This document shows positions 35,131-46,775 of a DNA stretch of 64,000 nt, piece after piece. The notes beneath the pieces were generated by a model. The model did no database searches and was not told where the DNA came from. It was given only the letters and a program-made list of their open reading frames with translations. The translations under genes were made by a program, and so were the position numbers. Source of the DNA: an uncultured Chthoniobacter sp. (GTDB lineage: Bacteria > Verrucomicrobiota > Verrucomicrobiia > Chthoniobacterales > Chthoniobacteraceae); contig CAIQUL010000147.1 in the NCBI GenBank assembly GCA_903874975.1, positions 1 through 64,000 of the forward strand, given 5' to 3'. Positions within the stretch are counted from its first letter, which is position 1; the number at the start of each line of letters is the position of its first letter.

Positions 35131-36093
35131 TCAGCACGCGAGCAGGCTGAGGATGGCCTTTTGCGCGTGGAGACGGTTTTCGGCCTGGGCGAAAATGGTG
35201 TCGGCATGCGCTTCGAGCGTTTCATCGCTGATTTCTTTGCCGCGATACGCGGGCAGGCAGTGCATGACCAGCGCGCCGGCCCGCGCGCGCTCCACGAGCG
35301 CGGCATTGATCTGGTAGCGGCCAAACTGCGCGGCGCGAAAAGCCGCCTCGTCCTCCTTGCCCATGCTCACCCAAACGTCGGTGTAGAGCACGTCTGCGCC
35401 GGTGGCGGCGGCTTCGAGATCCTCGGTGATGACCAGCCGCCCGCCGCGCCCCGTTTCATACACCGCCAGCGCGTCGCGGTCGGCTGACGCGGTTGCTTTC
35501 ACGATGGGAAACGCCCGCGCCACGATCTCGCTCGCGGGCTGGAAGGCGCGCGGTGCGGCGATGCGCAGCTCGAAGTCCAACTTCGCCGCAGCCCACATCC
35601 AGGAGATGGGCATGTTGCACGCGCCGTCGCCGACAAACGTCACCACTTTTCCCGCGTAACCGCCAAGCCGCTCCTGGATGGTCTGGAGGTCGGCCATGAT
35701 CTGGCACGGATGCTCGCCGTCGGTCAGCGCATTGATCGTGGGGATGCCCGAGAAGCGCGCAAAATCCTCCACATCGCTCTGCGCAAAAGTGCGGATAACC
35801 GCCCCGTGAATCATGCGCCCGAGCACGCGCGCGGTGTCCTTGATCGGCTCGCCGCGCCCGAGCTGGATCTCGCTGGCATTGAGGAAAAGGACATCGCCGC
35901 CCAGCTCGCGGATGCCGACCTCGAAAGACACGCGGGTGCGCGTGGAGCTTTTGGAAAAAAGCAGCGCCCAGCACTGGTGGCGCAGCGGATGCGCGGCGTG
36001 GCTGCCGCGCGTGGTCTTCATCTCGGCGGCCAGTGCGAGGATCGCGTGCAACTCCGCGACGGTGGCGGACTCGATGGAGAGAAAGTGTTTCAT
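35131..36093 (-). CDS. argF: ornithine carbamoyltransferase
   Basis: A 320-residue transcarbamylase that makes citrulline from ornithine and carbamoyl phosphate in arginine synthesis. The carbamoyl-phosphate loop is SKSSTRTR (about residue 45-52), with HPCQ (EHPCQIMADL), DVWVSMG and the ornithine-binding HCLPAYRG near the C-terminus. The start at MKHFLSIE fits the family. It is monocistronic here and divergent from pgk; a half-repeat lies just after the stop. Confidence 0.93.
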   Translation of the reverse strand: MKHFLSIESATVAELHAILALAAEMKTTRGSHAAHPLRHQCWALLFSKSSTRTRVSFEVGIRELGGDVLFLNASEIQLGRGEPIKDTARVLGRMIHGAVIRTFAQSDVEDFARFSGIPTINALTDGEHPCQIMADLQTIQERLGGYAGKVVTFVGDGACNMPISWMWAAAKLDFELRIAAPRAFQPASEIVARAFPIVKATASADRDALAVYETGRGGRLVITEDLEAAATGADVLYTDVWVSMGKEDEAAFRAAQFGRYQINAALVERARAGALVMHCLPAYRGKEISDETLEAHADTIFAQAENRLHAQKAILSLLAC

Positions 36094-36247
36094 GGGCTCT
36101 CGGGAGGGGTCGGAAAAAGGGCGGAGCATTAGGTGGCGCACCACCGATGACAAGTGAACTTTCCGCGTCACTGGCTCATTCGTGCTTGCCATGTTTGCAG
36201 GTGCCGCGCTTTATCGCCCGCTCACTTTTTCCCGACCTCATCCCATC

Positions 36248-37492
36248 ATGGCCAAACTCTCTCTTCGCGATGTCAACGTCTCCGGTAAACGCGTTTTCGT
36301 GCGCGTCGATTTTAATGTCCCGCAGGACAAAGTCACCGGCGCGATCACCAATGCCCAGCGCATCGCGGCGGCCCTGCCGACGATCCGGTTCATTCTGGAA
36401 AATGGCGGGGCGGTCGTGCTGGCCAGCCACCTCGGGCGGCCGGACGGTCAGCGCGTGGAAAAGCTCAGCCTGCAGCCGGTCGCGGAGAAGCTGGCCGAGT
36501 TGCTCGGCCAACCGGTGCAGTTCCTCCGGGACTGCGTGGGTCCCGAGGTGGAGTCGGCCTGCGCCGCCCTCCAGCCAGGCGGGGTCGTCCTGCTCGAAAA
36601 CCTGCGCTTTCACATCGAGGAAGAGGGCAAGGTGAAGCGCGAGGACGGCACGAAGGAATCCGCCGACCCGGCGAAGGTCGCGGCCTTCCGCGCCAGCCTG
36701 ACGAAGCTCGGCGACATCTACGTGAACGACGCCTTCGGCACGGCGCACCGCGCGCACTCGTCGGTGGTCGGCTTAGACCTGCCGGTGAAGGCCGCGGGCT
36801 TTCTCATGCAGAAGGAACTCGAAGCCTTTGCCGCGGTGCTCGACAACCCCGCGCGCCCGCTGCTCGCCATCCTCGGCGGGGCGAAAATCGCGGACAAAAT
36901 CCCGCTCATCAACAACCTCCTCGACAAGGCCAACGAGATCATCATCGGCGGCGGCATGGCCTTCACTTTCAAAAAGGTGCTCGAAGGCATGGAGATCGGG
37001 AACAGCCTCTTCGACGCCAAAGGCGCGGAGATCGCGCAGGAGCTTTTTGCCAAGGCCGCGGCCAAGGGCGTGCAGATTCATCTGCCGGTGGATTTCATCT
37101 GCGCGGACAAGTTTGCGCCCGACGCGAACACTCAGCCCGCGACGGACCAGCAGGGCATTCCCGCCGGCTGGGAAGGGCTCGACTGCGGCCCGGCGAGCCG
37201 CGCGCTCTTTGCGGAAGTCATCGGACGCGCGAAAACGATCGTCTGGAACGGCCCGCCCGGGGTGTTTGAGTTCGACGCGTTTGCCGGCGGCAGCAAGTCC
37301 ATGGCCGACGCCATCGCCGCGGCGACCGCGGGCGGCGCGATCAGCGTGGTCGGCGGCGGCGACACGGCGACGGCGGCGAAGAAATTCGGCGTGATCGACC
37401 AAGTCACCCACGCCTCCACCGGCGGCGGCGCCTCGCTCGAACTGCTGGAAGGCAAAGCCCTCCCCGGTGTCACAGCCCTCAACGATCAGTAA
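36248..37492 (+). CDS. pgk: phosphoglycerate kinase
   Basis: A 414-residue glycolytic kinase. Family hallmarks are visible: [71 protein letters not shown] and [13 protein letters not shown]. The start at MAKLSLRD. tpiA follows after 27 bp, a common glycolytic pairing. Confidence 0.96.
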   Translation: MAKLSLRDVNVSGKRVFVRVDFNVPQDKVTGAITNAQRIAAALPTIRFILENGGAVVLASHLGRPDGQRVEKLSLQPVAEKLAELLGQPVQFLRDCVGPEVESACAALQPGGVVLLENLRFHIEEEGKVKREDGTKESADPAKVAAFRASLTKLGDIYVNDAFGTAHRAHSSVVGLDLPVKAAGFLMQKELEAFAAVLDNPARPLLAILGGAKIADKIPLINNLLDKANEIIIGGGMAFTFKKVLEGMEIGNSLFDAKGAEIAQELFAKAAAKGVQIHLPVDFICADKFAPDANTQPATDQQGIPAGWEGLDCGPASRALFAEVIGRAKTIVWNGPPGVFEFDAFAGGSKSMADAIAAATAGGAISVVGGGDTATAAKKFGVIDQVTHASTGGGASLELLEGKALPGVTALNDQ

Positions 37493-37519
37493 GAAATTTC
37501 CGTTTCAAAAAACACCGCC

Positions 37520-38284
<765 letters not shown>

Positions 38285-38424
38285 GGCAGCGTTTCACCAC
38301 CCCGCGCCCACGCGAAACGGAGCGGCACACTCCAGGGTGCCGAACTGCAATCGCGCGCAGCGCCCAATTGCGCGGCGCAAAGAATCGGGATGACTTTCCT
38401 TGCGGCGAAAACTAGTCAGATGCC

Positions 38425-39909
38425 GTGAGTCGATCCCCGTCTTGGAAAATCGCTGACCTCATCGACTTCGAGTTTCTGCTCGCGGGCGAGACTGCTGCGG
38501 AGGATGGCCGTGAGTATTATGAGGAGCACGTCCGCCCCAAACTCACTCCGGGTGGCGAGACGGACCGCCGGAGCGTTTTCCGAGCCTGGCTGCTCGCCCG
38601 GCGCGCGGGTGCGCGGAGCACGATTGGCCAGCGCTGCGCGGCCGCGGGCAAGGCCGTGGCCAGCCTCGGCGGACTTGCGGGACTGGTACTCGGCGGCTGC
38701 GTGACCGCGACGCTGCTCCACTACCAAGGCAGCGAACCGGTGAACGTGGCGACCTTCCTCGGCTGGACGGTGGGCGTGCAAATCCTGCTGCTCGTCGCGG
38801 CGGTGCTCATCTGGTTGGCGCGCGCAACCACCGGCCTTTTCGAGGACTTTCATCCGGTGCGCAGCGTCCTCACCGCGCTCGGCTGGGCGCTCAGTGCGGG
38901 GCTGCGCAAACTGCCGGGCGAAGACCGCGACCGGCTGCGCGCGACGCTGGCCGGCCTGGCGCGCCGGCGCGAAATCTACGGCTCGCTCGTCGCGTGGCCG
39001 TTTCTCATCGTCACGCAGATTTTTGCCGTCGGTTACAACCTCGGCATCTTCGCCGTACTCGTCATGCACGTGGCCGTGACCGATCTGGCCTTTGGCTGGC
39101 AATCGACGCTGGACCTGAGCCCGCAGGCGGCACACGGCATCGTCTCCACGCTCGCGGCGCCGTGGTCGTGGTTCGCGCCGAACGCGCATCCGGTGATCGA
39201 GGACATCGTCGCGAGCCGGTTTTCCTACAACGCGGGAATCAGACCGCTGGACAGCGCGGCAATGGTGTCGTGGTGGCCGTTTCTCGCCTACGCCGTGGCG
39301 TGCTACGGCCTGCTGCTGCGCGGCGCCTTGCTCGTTTTTGGTGCGTGGAAAATGCGCACGAGTTTGCAGGCGTTGACGTTCGATCACGAGGGCTGCAACG
39401 CGCTTTATCGCCGGCTCACCGGCCCGGTCGTGCAGGTGCAAAACGGCACGGCGGTGCTGGCGATTCCGCGCGTGGCAATCTCGCCCGCGGCCCATGCGGC
39501 GCGCGGCGGCGCGGGCCTCGCGCTGGTCGCTCCGGATCTCGCGTTGCCCGCCGGCCAGCCCGCGGACTACGTGCGCAAGACGTTTGGCTGGCAGGTCGCG
39601 CAGACCCTTCCCGTGCAGATCGACCACCCGGGCGGCAATGCGGAAGTGCTGGCCGCGGCGGCGAGTGGTGCGCTGGCCGCCGTGGTGGTGGTCGTCCGGG
39701 CGCGGCGGGTGCCGATCAAAGCCATCGCGCTCTGTTTGCAAAAAATCGCGGAGAGCGCCGGGCCGAAAACGGAGGTCGTGGTGCTACTGGTCGGGCGGGC
39801 CGACGGCGCGGGATTTGCGCGAGTCGAGGACGATGACTTCACGCACTGGCGGAATTTGCAGGCGATTCACGGGCTGCGGCTGAGCGTGGAGAAATGGAGC
39901 GCGACATGA
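38425..39909 (+). CDS. DUF2868 domain membrane protein
   Basis: A 494-residue product starting at GTG. It has four or more transmembrane segments (about residues 75-100, 110-130, 190-220, 285-310) and a C-terminal soluble region. The pattern matches DUF2868, whose members are nearly always paired with the DUF3482 GTPase; the next gene is exactly that, overlapping by 4 bp (ATGA). The pair is thought to form a membrane-GTPase module, but its role is unknown. Confidence 0.82.
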   Translation: MSRSPSWKIADLIDFEFLLAGETAAEDGREYYEEHVRPKLTPGGETDRRSVFRAWLLARRAGARSTIGQRCAAAGKAVASLGGLAGLVLGGCVTATLLHYQGSEPVNVATFLGWTVGVQILLLVAAVLIWLARATTGLFEDFHPVRSVLTALGWALSAGLRKLPGEDRDRLRATLAGLARRREIYGSLVAWPFLIVTQIFAVGYNLGIFAVLVMHVAVTDLAFGWQSTLDLSPQAAHGIVSTLAAPWSWFAPNAHPVIEDIVASRFSYNAGIRPLDSAAMVSWWPFLAYAVACYGLLLRGALLVFGAWKMRTSLQALTFDHEGCNALYRRLTGPVVQVQNGTAVLAIPRVAISPAAHAARGGAGLALVAPDLALPAGQPADYVRKTFGWQVAQTLPVQIDHPGGNAEVLAAAASGALAAVVVVVRARRVPIKAIALCLQKIAESAGPKTEVVVLLVGRADGAGFARVEDDDFTHWRNLQAIHGLRLSVEKWSAT

Positions 39910-41345
39910 CGGACGCGACGCCGACCTTCGCGATCGTGGGCGCGGTCAATCACGGCAAGTCGTCCGTCGTGTCCACGCTCGCGGAAAACGATCAGGTGCG
40001 GATCAGTTCGCAGCCCGGCGAGACCGTGGAGTGTCAGCGTTTCGCGCTGCACGACCTGTTCGTTTTCTACGACACGCCGGGCTTTCAAAATGCCATTGAG
40101 GCGCTGGCGGAGCTGGCTCCAGCGGCTCAAGCGGCTCAAGCGGCCGATCCGCTGGCGTTGTTTCGCGAGTTCATCGCGCGGCACCGCGGCGATGACGCGT
40201 TCGAGGCGGAGCGGTTGCTCTTTCAGCCGGTGGTCGGCGGGGCCGGGATCATCTACGTGGTGGACGGTTCCGAGCCGCTGCTCGAAATCCATGCGGCCGA
40301 GATGGAAATCCTCCGGCTCACCGGCCAGCCGCGGCTCGCGATCATCAACCGGACAAGCGCCGACGATCATGTGCAGGACTGGAAGCGGCGGCTCGGGCTG
40401 CACTTCAACGCGGTCCGCGAATTTAACGCGCACCATGCCACTTTCGCCGACCGGCTCGAACTGCTCGAAACGCTCGCCGGCATCGAGCAAAGCTGGAAGC
40501 CGAAGCTCACGCGAGCGGTGGCGGTTTTCCGCGACGAGTGGGATCGACGGCTCGGGGAGTGCGCGGAGATCATCGTGGAATTGCTCGCCGATGCGCTCAC
40601 GCATCGCGAGGTCGCGGACGTGGACTCGCGCCTAGCGGGCGAGAAGCTGAAGGAGCGATTCGTGGCCGCGCTGACCGACCGCGAGACGCGCTCGCACCGG
40701 GCGATCATCAAGCTTTTCGGCCACAGCCGCGTGCAAGCCGAGGCGGGCGGACAGCAGCTTTTCGACAGCGAACTTTTCAGCGCCGACACGTGGCGCGCGT
40801 TCGGCCTCGATGAGCGCCAGCTAGTGGCGGCGGGCGCGATCAGCGGTGCCGCGGCGGGCGTGCTTTTCGACCTGGCGACGATCGGGCACTCGATCGGGAT
40901 TCCCACTGCGGTCGGCGCGGGCGCGGGCGCGATCACGGCGTTCGTCGTGGGCAAGCGACGGCCCGAACTGAAGCTCAACGCGCGCTGGCTGCCGGGTGGG
41001 CTGCGGCTCGGCGGGCGCGCGCTTTCGGTCGGCCCGTATCCCGCGCTTAATTTTCCGTGGATCCTCCTCGACCGGGCGCTGGGCACGTTTGCCTACGTCA
41101 TCAACCGCGCGCACGCCCGGCGCGATGAAGCCACGATCCAGGGCGCGCGGATGCAGGCCACAATGGAAGCCGCCGGGCTTTCCAGCACCCGCTGGGGCGA
41201 CACCCCGCGCCGGCATTGCGAACGGATTTTTGCGCTGATCCGCCGCGGCAAGATGCGCGGCGAGGAGCGTCGCGACCTGCGCGAGCTGATCCGCGCGCGC
41301 TTGGCGGAGGTGAGCGCCGCGAAATTGGCCGCGGCCCTGGACTAA
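39906..41345 (+). CDS. DUF3482-family GTPase
   Basis: A 479-residue protein with an Era/Ras-like G domain at the N-terminus: G1 GAVNHGKSS (residues 11-19), G3 YDTPGF, a G4 region that reads IINRTSADD rather than the canonical NKxD, then a helical DUF3482 region with a hydrophobic glycine-rich segment (AGAISGAAAGVLFDLATIG) that could touch the membrane. It is translationally coupled to the DUF2868 gene. A short Ala/Gln microrepeat (AAQAAQAA, nucleotides 40110-40140) sits in the switch region. Function unknown. Confidence 0.85.
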   Translation: MTDATPTFAIVGAVNHGKSSVVSTLAENDQVRISSQPGETVECQRFALHDLFVFYDTPGFQNAIEALAELAPAAQAAQAADPLALFREFIARHRGDDAFEAERLLFQPVVGGAGIIYVVDGSEPLLEIHAAEMEILRLTGQPRLAIINRTSADDHVQDWKRRLGLHFNAVREFNAHHATFADRLELLETLAGIEQSWKPKLTRAVAVFRDEWDRRLGECAEIIVELLADALTHREVADVDSRLAGEKLKERFVAALTDRETRSHRAIIKLFGHSRVQAEAGGQQLFDSELFSADTWRAFGLDERQLVAAGAISGAAAGVLFDLATIGHSIGIPTAVGAGAGAITAFVVGKRRPELKLNARWLPGGLRLGGRALSVGPYPALNFPWILLDRALGTFAYVINRAHARRDEATIQGARMQATMEAAGLSSTRWGDTPRRHCERIFALIRRGKMRGEERRDLRELIRARLAEVSAAKLAAALD

Positions 41346-41866
41346 GCGCGCTCGCGGAACGCGCGGGAGAGCGCCACGTATTTTTCGGCCCAGACTTTGA
41401 TGCCAGCCTGGTCGTCGAGCGAAAGAGTGCGTACGACTTTTGCCGGCGAGCCGAGGACCAGCGAGCCGGCAGGAATCTTCGTCCCGCCGGTGACGAGCGC
41501 GCCCGCGCCGATGATCGAACGCGCGCCGATTTCCGCGCCATCGAGGATGATCGCGCCCATGCCGACGAGCACTTCGTCGTCGATGGTGCAGGCGTGGAGC
41601 ACGGCTTTGTGACCGACGGTCACCAACTCGCCGACGAACGCGCCGTAGTCGTCGGCGAGGTGGACCACCGCGCCGTCCTGCACGTTGGAGCGAGGGCCGA
41701 TGACGATGCGATTGATGTCGCCGCGGAGCACGGCTTGAAACCACACGCTGGATTCCTCGGCGAGCGTCACGTCCCCGATCACGACTGCGCCGCTGGCCAC
41801 AAAAGCGCTCGCGTGAATCGTCGGAGGAGTGTCGAGATAGCGCGTCAGGCGGTCGGATAAAGTCAT
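41342..41866 (-). CDS. gamma-class carbonic anhydrase family protein
   Basis: A 174-residue left-handed beta-helix protein of hexapeptide repeats (VVIGDVTL, VVIGPRSNVQDG, VLVGMGAIILDGAEIG). Metal-ligand histidines are His69 (VVHLAD), His86 and His91 (GHKAVLHAC), as in Cam/PaaY/YrdA. It may be a carbonic anhydrase, but many members of this clade are uncharacterised. It is convergent with the DUF3482 gene and overlaps its stop by 4 bp. Confidence 0.88.
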   Translation of the reverse strand: MTLSDRLTRYLDTPPTIHASAFVASGAVVIGDVTLAEESSVWFQAVLRGDINRIVIGPRSNVQDGAVVHLADDYGAFVGELVTVGHKAVLHACTIDDEVLVGMGAIILDGAEIGARSIIGAGALVTGGTKIPAGSLVLGSPAKVVRTLSLDDQAGIKVWAEKYVALSRAFRERA

Positions 41867-42054
41867 GATGAAGCGTGGTTTGTCGGTGGCGCGAAATCAA
41901 CCGGGAAGCCTGATGATTAGGAGATTCATGAACGTGGAAACAAATCTTAGAGGAATTGTTTGACTTCAAAATGACACAGGGCCAAAAGACACGCATCCCG
42001 CTGGTCGCACCCCCCAGCACCAAACAATCAAACCACAGAAAACTTCACCAATTC

Positions 42055-42333
42055 ATGAACAAGGCAGAACTCGTAGAAAGCGTCCAAAAATCCCTCGGCA
42101 AAACCACCAGCAAAGCGGAGGCCGAGCGCGCGGTCGCCGCCGTCATTGACGGCATCAAAACGGGGCTGAAAAAGGGCAAGTCTGTGCAACTTGTCGGTTT
42201 CGGAAGCTTCAAAATCGCGAACCGCAAGGCGCGGATGGGCGTGAACCCAAAGACGGGTGCGAAGATCAAAATCAAGGCGTCCAAGAGCGTGAAATTTGCC
42301 GCAGGCAAGGACCTGAAGTCCAAGCTCAAATAA
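42055..42333 (+). CDS. HU-family DNA-binding protein
   Basis: A 92-residue histone-like protein (MNKAELVESVQKSLGKTTSKAEAERAV; VGFGSFKIANRKARMGVNPKTGAKIKIKASKSVKFAAGKDLK), the classic HU/IHF fold with the beta-arm proline. It compacts and bends DNA. About 190 bp upstream are non-coding and probably hold the promoter; a strong terminator follows. Confidence 0.94.
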   Translation: MNKAELVESVQKSLGKTTSKAEAERAVAAVIDGIKTGLKKGKSVQLVGFGSFKIANRKARMGVNPKTGAKIKIKASKSVKFAAGKDLKSKLK

Positions 42334-42352
42334 TTTCCTCCTAGCCCCGAGA

Positions 42353-42383
42353 GACCCCGTTTTGCCTCGTGCAAAACGGGGTT
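42353..42383 (+). terminator. rho-independent terminator after HU gene
   Basis: An inverted repeat, GACCCCGTTTTGC and GCAAAACGGGGTT, with a 5-base loop begins 20 bp after the HU stop and is followed by TTTCTC. The stem is strong and the position is right, though the T-tract is short. Confidence 0.8.
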
Positions 42384-42459
42384 TCTCACGTACGGAGCCA
42401 GAGGCGATGGGAAAGGGGGCGCGCATATTGCTAGGTAGTTTGTCTCAAATTTCTCCGGG

Positions 42460-45400
42460 ATGAACTCCTCCAACGATCAGACGAATCTCGCGATGCTCAG
42501 CGGTGCGCTCCTGCTGACGCTGGCGTCCGCGGTGGTGGTGGCGGTGCATTTTCGTGTGGGCGGGACGGTGGTATCGGGACTGGGGTTGGCGGCGGCGGGC
42601 GGCGTGGGATTGGCGGGCTGGCGATTGATGGGGCGCGCCCGGGTGCGCGCCGGGGAGTTGCGGGAGGCGTGGGAATTTCGCCGGCGGATTCTTGAGAATA
42701 GCGACGTGGTCATCGTGGAGCTGTCGTCCGAGGGGCGGTTGTTTTCGGCGTCCAAGGCGGGTGCGGCGTCACCGGACTGGACCGCGCAGTGGGTTGGGGA
42801 GTCGAGGGAGGTCGCCGTGGATGCGATCGCGCGCGCCCGGTCAGGAGAACGGGCGCGCTTTCGCGGCTGGTCGCGCGGACCTGTGGGGGAGCCGGTCCTG
42901 TGGGAAGTCATCGTCGCACCGGTCGCGGAGGGCGACGGGCCGACGGAGAAGCTGGTTTCGCTGGCGCGGGACATTACGAACCAGCACGAGGGCGAGGAAA
43001 AGTTTCGCCTGCTCTTCGAGAATTCCGCAGCGGTGTATCTGCTGTTGGCCGAGGGTGCGATCATCGACGCCAGCCCGGCGGCGGCGCGCCTGCTCGGGGG
43101 CGGCGAGCGGCGGGATTTCCTCAAACGCGAGTTGGACGAACTGTCTCCCGAAACGCAGCCCGACGGCGCGTCGTCCAAGGACAAGGCGCGGGCCTTGATG
43201 GAGGCGGCGACCACCGAGGGGAGTTGCGTGGCGGCGTGGCAATTCCGGCGGGCGGACGGCGAGGAAGTCTCCGTGGAGATCACGCTGACGAGCGGAGCGC
43301 TCTCCGGTCGTGCGGTGGTGCTGGCCGCCCTGCAGGAGGTGGGCGAAAACCGGAGCCTCAAGGAGACGCTGCGCGCGAGTGAGGAGCGGGTCCGAACCCT
43401 CACGACCGCCAATCTCGAAACTCAGCAGACCGCCGAGCGCGTGGTGCAGGAGAGCGAGCGTAGGTTTCGCGAACTTTTTGACGATGCACCGGTCGCTTAT
43501 CACGAGTTGGATCTCGACAACCACATCACGCGCGTCAATGGCACGGAGCTGGTGATGCTGGGCTACACCGCCGAGGAAATGGTCGGGAAGTCCGTTTGGA
43601 GTTTCATCATCGAGGAGAAGCTCGACGAGGTCGGGACGCGTGAAAGTCCGCACGGCGCGCGGAGCGAGTTTCCCTGCACGTTCCGGCGGAAGGATGGACG
43701 CAAGGTCTCGGTTCTGCTGAGGCAGAAACTCATCAAGGACGCCTCGGGAGCGATCTCCGGGCGACTGGTCACTCTGCAGGACGTCACCACGCTAAAACGC
43801 ACGGAACTCAAATTGCGCGACGCCGAGGAAGAATACCGGAGCATTTTTGAAAATGCGATCGAGGGCATCTTTCAGTCCACCGCCGAAGGGAGTTACCTGA
43901 GCGTGAATCCGGCGCTGGCGCGGATGTTCGGCTACGATTCGCCGGACGAAATGATGAGCACGGTGACGCACATCGGGCGGCAGCTTTACGTCCAGCCGGG
44001 ACGCCGCGGGGAATTCACCTCGCTCATTCTGGAGCAAGGGGCCGTGAGCAATTTTGAATCGGAGGTTTACCGCCGCGAGGGCAGCTCGATCTGGATCTCC
44101 GAGCACTGCCGCGCGGTGCGCGATGGCGATGGCAAACTCCTCTACTACGAAGGGACTGCCGAGGACATCACGGTGCGGCGCGGGACGGAACACGCCGTGA
44201 AATCCGCGCGGGACACGGCCATCGAATCGGCACGGTTGAAGAGTGAGTTTCTCGCCAATATGAGCCATGAAATCCGCACGCCGATGAATGGTATCATCGG
44301 CATGACGGACTTGCTGCTCGACACCGAGATGACACCGAAGCAGCGCGACTTTACGCAGACGATTGCGGGCAGCGCGGACTCGCTGCTGACGATCATCAAC
44401 GACATTCTGGATTTCTCGAAGATCGAGGCCGGGATGCTGAGTTTCGAGGAAATCGACTTTCAGCTTTCGACGGTGGTCGAGGGAGCCGTGGAGGTGCTGG
44501 CGGCGCGCGCGGCGGCGAAGAAAATCGATATTGCATCCCTCGTTTACAACGGAGTGCCGAACGGTCTGCGTGGCGATCCCGGCCGCCTGCGGCAGGTGCT
44601 CACGAATCTCATCAGCAACGCGGTGAAATTCACGGAGCGCGGCGAAGTGGTGGTGCGCGCCAATTGTCAGGAAGAGACGACGACGCACGCAGTCATCCGC
44701 TTCACCGTGACCGACTCCGGCATCGGGATTGATCCGGCGGCGCAGGCGCAGCTTTTTCAGGCCTTCGTGCAAGCCGATGGAACGACCACGCGGCGCTTCG
44801 GCGGAACCGGGCTGGGCCTCGCGATCTGCCGCCAACTGGTGCAGCGGATGGGCGGGGAGATCGGCGTCGTCAGCCAGCCGGGGAAAGGCTCGACCTTCTG
44901 GTTCACCGCGCGCTTTGTCCGGCAGGCTGCGAGTGTGCCGAGCGTGGCTCCGCGCAAAGCAGAGCTGCGCGATCTGCGGGTGCTCGTCGTGGACGACCAC
45001 GAGACGAATCGCGCCGTTCTGGAGCACTTGCTTTCATCCCGGGCGATGCACGTGCAGCAGTCCGTCAATGCGCTCGACGCGCTGGGCCTGATGCGCGCTG
45101 AGGCGGCGCGCGGGCGGACGTTTGATCTCGCGATTCTCGACATGCAGATGCCGGGTATGGATGGGCTGGAACTGGCGCGTTGCATCAAGAAGGAGCCAAA
45201 ACTCGCGGCCACGCGGATCGTCATGCTGACCTCGATGGACCGGCACAACGACCCGGAGGCGCTGCGCGAAAGCGGGGTGGATGGGTGTCTGGTGAAGCCC
45301 GTGAAACAGGCGCAGCTTTTCGAGTGCTTGCGGATGGTGATGTCGCCGGACGTCGGGGCGGGCGAGATCAAGTCCGCGCTCGTTCCTTTGCCCAAGGCCG

Positions 45401-46194
45401 TGGAAATTCCGGCTGAACTGGTGGGGCTGAATCTCCGCGTGCTGGTCGCGGAGGACAATTCGGTGAATCAGAAGGTCGCGGCCTGTCAGTTGGAGAGATT
45501 TTCCATCACTCCGGATGTGGTCGGAAACGGACGGCTGGCAATCGAGGCGGTGCGACGGACCAGCTACGACGTGATCCTGATGGATTGCCAGATGCCGGAA
45601 CTCGACGGTTACGCAGCGACGCGTGAATTGCGGATCAGCGAGGGGCCTACCCGGCGGAAATGGATCATCGCGATGACGGCGAATTCGCTGGAGGGGGACC
45701 GGGAGAAGTGCCTGGCCGCCGGGATGGACGACTACCTGAGTAAGCCGATCAAGCCGGAGGCCTTGGCCGCGGCGCTGTGCCGCTATGCGCAAAGGAGGCG
45801 CACCTCGGAGATGGCGAAACCGGCGGCACTGACTGGCGGCATTGTTGACGCGCAAATTCTCGCGGGTTTTCGGGAGATGGGTGCCGATCGAGGCGGGTCG
45901 TTGCTCGGCAGCTTGATCGAGACGTTTCTCGAAAACACGCCGCAGGTCATCGCTGCCGCGCGGGAGGCGCTGGCCGGTCGCGTGTCCGCCGAACTCGAGC
46001 GCGCCGCGCATACGTTGAAGGGCAGCAGCAGTAACTTCGGCGCGGAGCGCATGGGGGCCGCGTGCGCGGAACTCGAACGCGCCGCCCATGACGGTGTGCC
46101 GGACGGTGCGGCAGCCATGATCGCCGCCATTGAATCTGAATTTGCCTCGGTCCGCATCGCGCTCGAGCGAGAGCGCTCCACTTGTCTCGTATGA
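42460..46194 (+). CDS. hybrid sensor histidine kinase (BarA-like)
   Basis: A 1,244-residue protein: two N-terminal membrane segments (residues 10-60), four PAS/PAC-type units (about 70-175, 180-320, 340-450, 460-575), HisKA with phospho-His at about 602 ([15 protein letters not shown]), HATPase (N-box [10 protein letters not shown]2 GGTGLGLAI), two receiver domains (phospho-Asp in [12 protein letters not shown] near 892 and in [11 protein letters not shown] near 1040) and a C-terminal HPt domain with His in [11 protein letters not shown] near 1182. A multistep phosphorelay kinase. The following response regulator overlaps its stop by 4 bp and is the likely output partner. Confidence 0.9.
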   Translation: MNSSNDQTNLAMLSGALLLTLASAVVVAVHFRVGGTVVSGLGLAAAGGVGLAGWRLMGRARVRAGELREAWEFRRRILENSDVVIVELSSEGRLFSASKAGAASPDWTAQWVGESREVAVDAIARARSGERARFRGWSRGPVGEPVLWEVIVAPVAEGDGPTEKLVSLARDITNQHEGEEKFRLLFENSAAVYLLLAEGAIIDASPAAARLLGGGERRDFLKRELDELSPETQPDGASSKDKARALMEAATTEGSCVAAWQFRRADGEEVSVEITLTSGALSGRAVVLAALQEVGENRSLKETLRASEERVRTLTTANLETQQTAERVVQESERRFRELFDDAPVAYHELDLDNHITRVNGTELVMLGYTAEEMVGKSVWSFIIEEKLDEVGTRESPHGARSEFPCTFRRKDGRKVSVLLRQKLIKDASGAISGRLVTLQDVTTLKRTELKLRDAEEEYRSIFENAIEGIFQSTAEGSYLSVNPALARMFGYDSPDEMMSTVTHIGRQLYVQPGRRGEFTSLILEQGAVSNFESEVYRREGSSIWISEHCRAVRDGDGKLLYYEGTAEDITVRRGTEHAVKSARDTAIESARLKSEFLANMSHEIRTPMNGIIGMTDLLLDTEMTPKQRDFTQTIAGSADSLLTIINDILDFSKIEAGMLSFEEIDFQLSTVVEGAVEVLAARAAAKKIDIASLVYNGVPNGLRGDPGRLRQVLTNLISNAVKFTERGEVVVRANCQEETTTHAVIRFTVTDSGIGIDPAAQAQLFQAFVQADGTTTRRFGGTGLGLAICRQLVQRMGGEIGVVSQPGKGSTFWFTARFVRQAASVPSVAPRKAELRDLRVLVVDDHETNRAVLEHLLSSRAMHVQQSVNALDALGLMRAEAARGRTFDLAILDMQMPGMDGLELARCIKKEPKLAATRIVMLTSMDRHNDPEALRESGVDGCLVKPVKQAQLFECLRMVMSPDVGAGEIKSALVPLPKAVEIPAELVGLNLRVLVAEDNSVNQKVAACQLERFSITPDVVGNGRLAIEAVRRTSYDVILMDCQMPELDGYAATRELRISEGPTRRKWIIAMTANSLEGDREKCLAAGMDDYLSKPIKPEALAAALCRYAQRRRTSEMAKPAALTGGIVDAQILAGFREMGADRGGSLLGSLIETFLENTPQVIAAAREALAGRVSAELERAAHTLKGSSSNFGAERMGAACAELERAAHDGVPDGAAAMIAAIESEFASVRIALERERSTCLV

Positions 46195-46775
46195 AAATCC
46201 TCATTGCAGAAGATGATCCCGTGTCGGTGAAAGTGCTGCAGTTCACGCTGGAGCATTACGGGCACGAAGTCGTCGTCGCGGCCAGCGGCTCGGAGGCCTG
46301 GGAGAAGTTCGACGCGGAACCGGTGCGCGTGATCGTGAGCGACTGGATGATGCCGGGGCTCGATGGCTTGCAGCTCTGTCAGAAAGTGCGCGAGCGCCCG
46401 AAGACGGAGTACACGTATTTCATCCTGCTCACCGCGATCCACACCGGTCGCGAAAACCTGCGGCACGCGATGAATGCCGGCGTGGACGATTTCCTCACCA
46501 AGCCGCTCGACCGCGAGGCGATCCTCATGCGGCTGCGCGTGGCCGAGCGCATCCTCGAATTCACGAAGCAGATTCGCCTGCTCAAGGAACTCATCCCGAT
46601 CTGCATGTACTGCAAGAAGGTGCGCGACGACTCGGACTATTGGGATCAGGTCGAGAGCTACATCCACGTCCATACCGGCAGCAATTTCAGCCACGGCATC
46701 TGCCCCACCTGCTTCGACCAGCAGATGAGCAATCTGAGCCGGGCCGGCGTGACGATCGCGCCCGCGGCGGACTAG
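46191..46775 (+). CDS. response regulator with C-terminal cysteine module
   Basis: A 194-residue protein: receiver domain (residues 1-120) with acidic pocket EDD, phospho-Asp51 ([11 protein letters not shown]) and KPLDRE. It has no DNA-binding domain. Instead the C-terminal ~60 residues hold a [18 protein letters not shown]...CPTC module, a four-cysteine, probably metal-binding or redox motif often found at the end of PAS/REC proteins. It overlaps the hybrid kinase by 4 bp and is convergent with sdhB (4-bp overlap). Output mechanism unknown. Confidence 0.87.
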   Translation: MKILIAEDDPVSVKVLQFTLEHYGHEVVVAASGSEAWEKFDAEPVRVIVSDWMMPGLDGLQLCQKVRERPKTEYTYFILLTAIHTGRENLRHAMNAGVDDFLTKPLDREAILMRLRVAERILEFTKQIRLLKELIPICMYCKKVRDDSDYWDQVESYIHVHTGSNFSHGICPTCFDQQMSNLSRAGVTIAPAAD

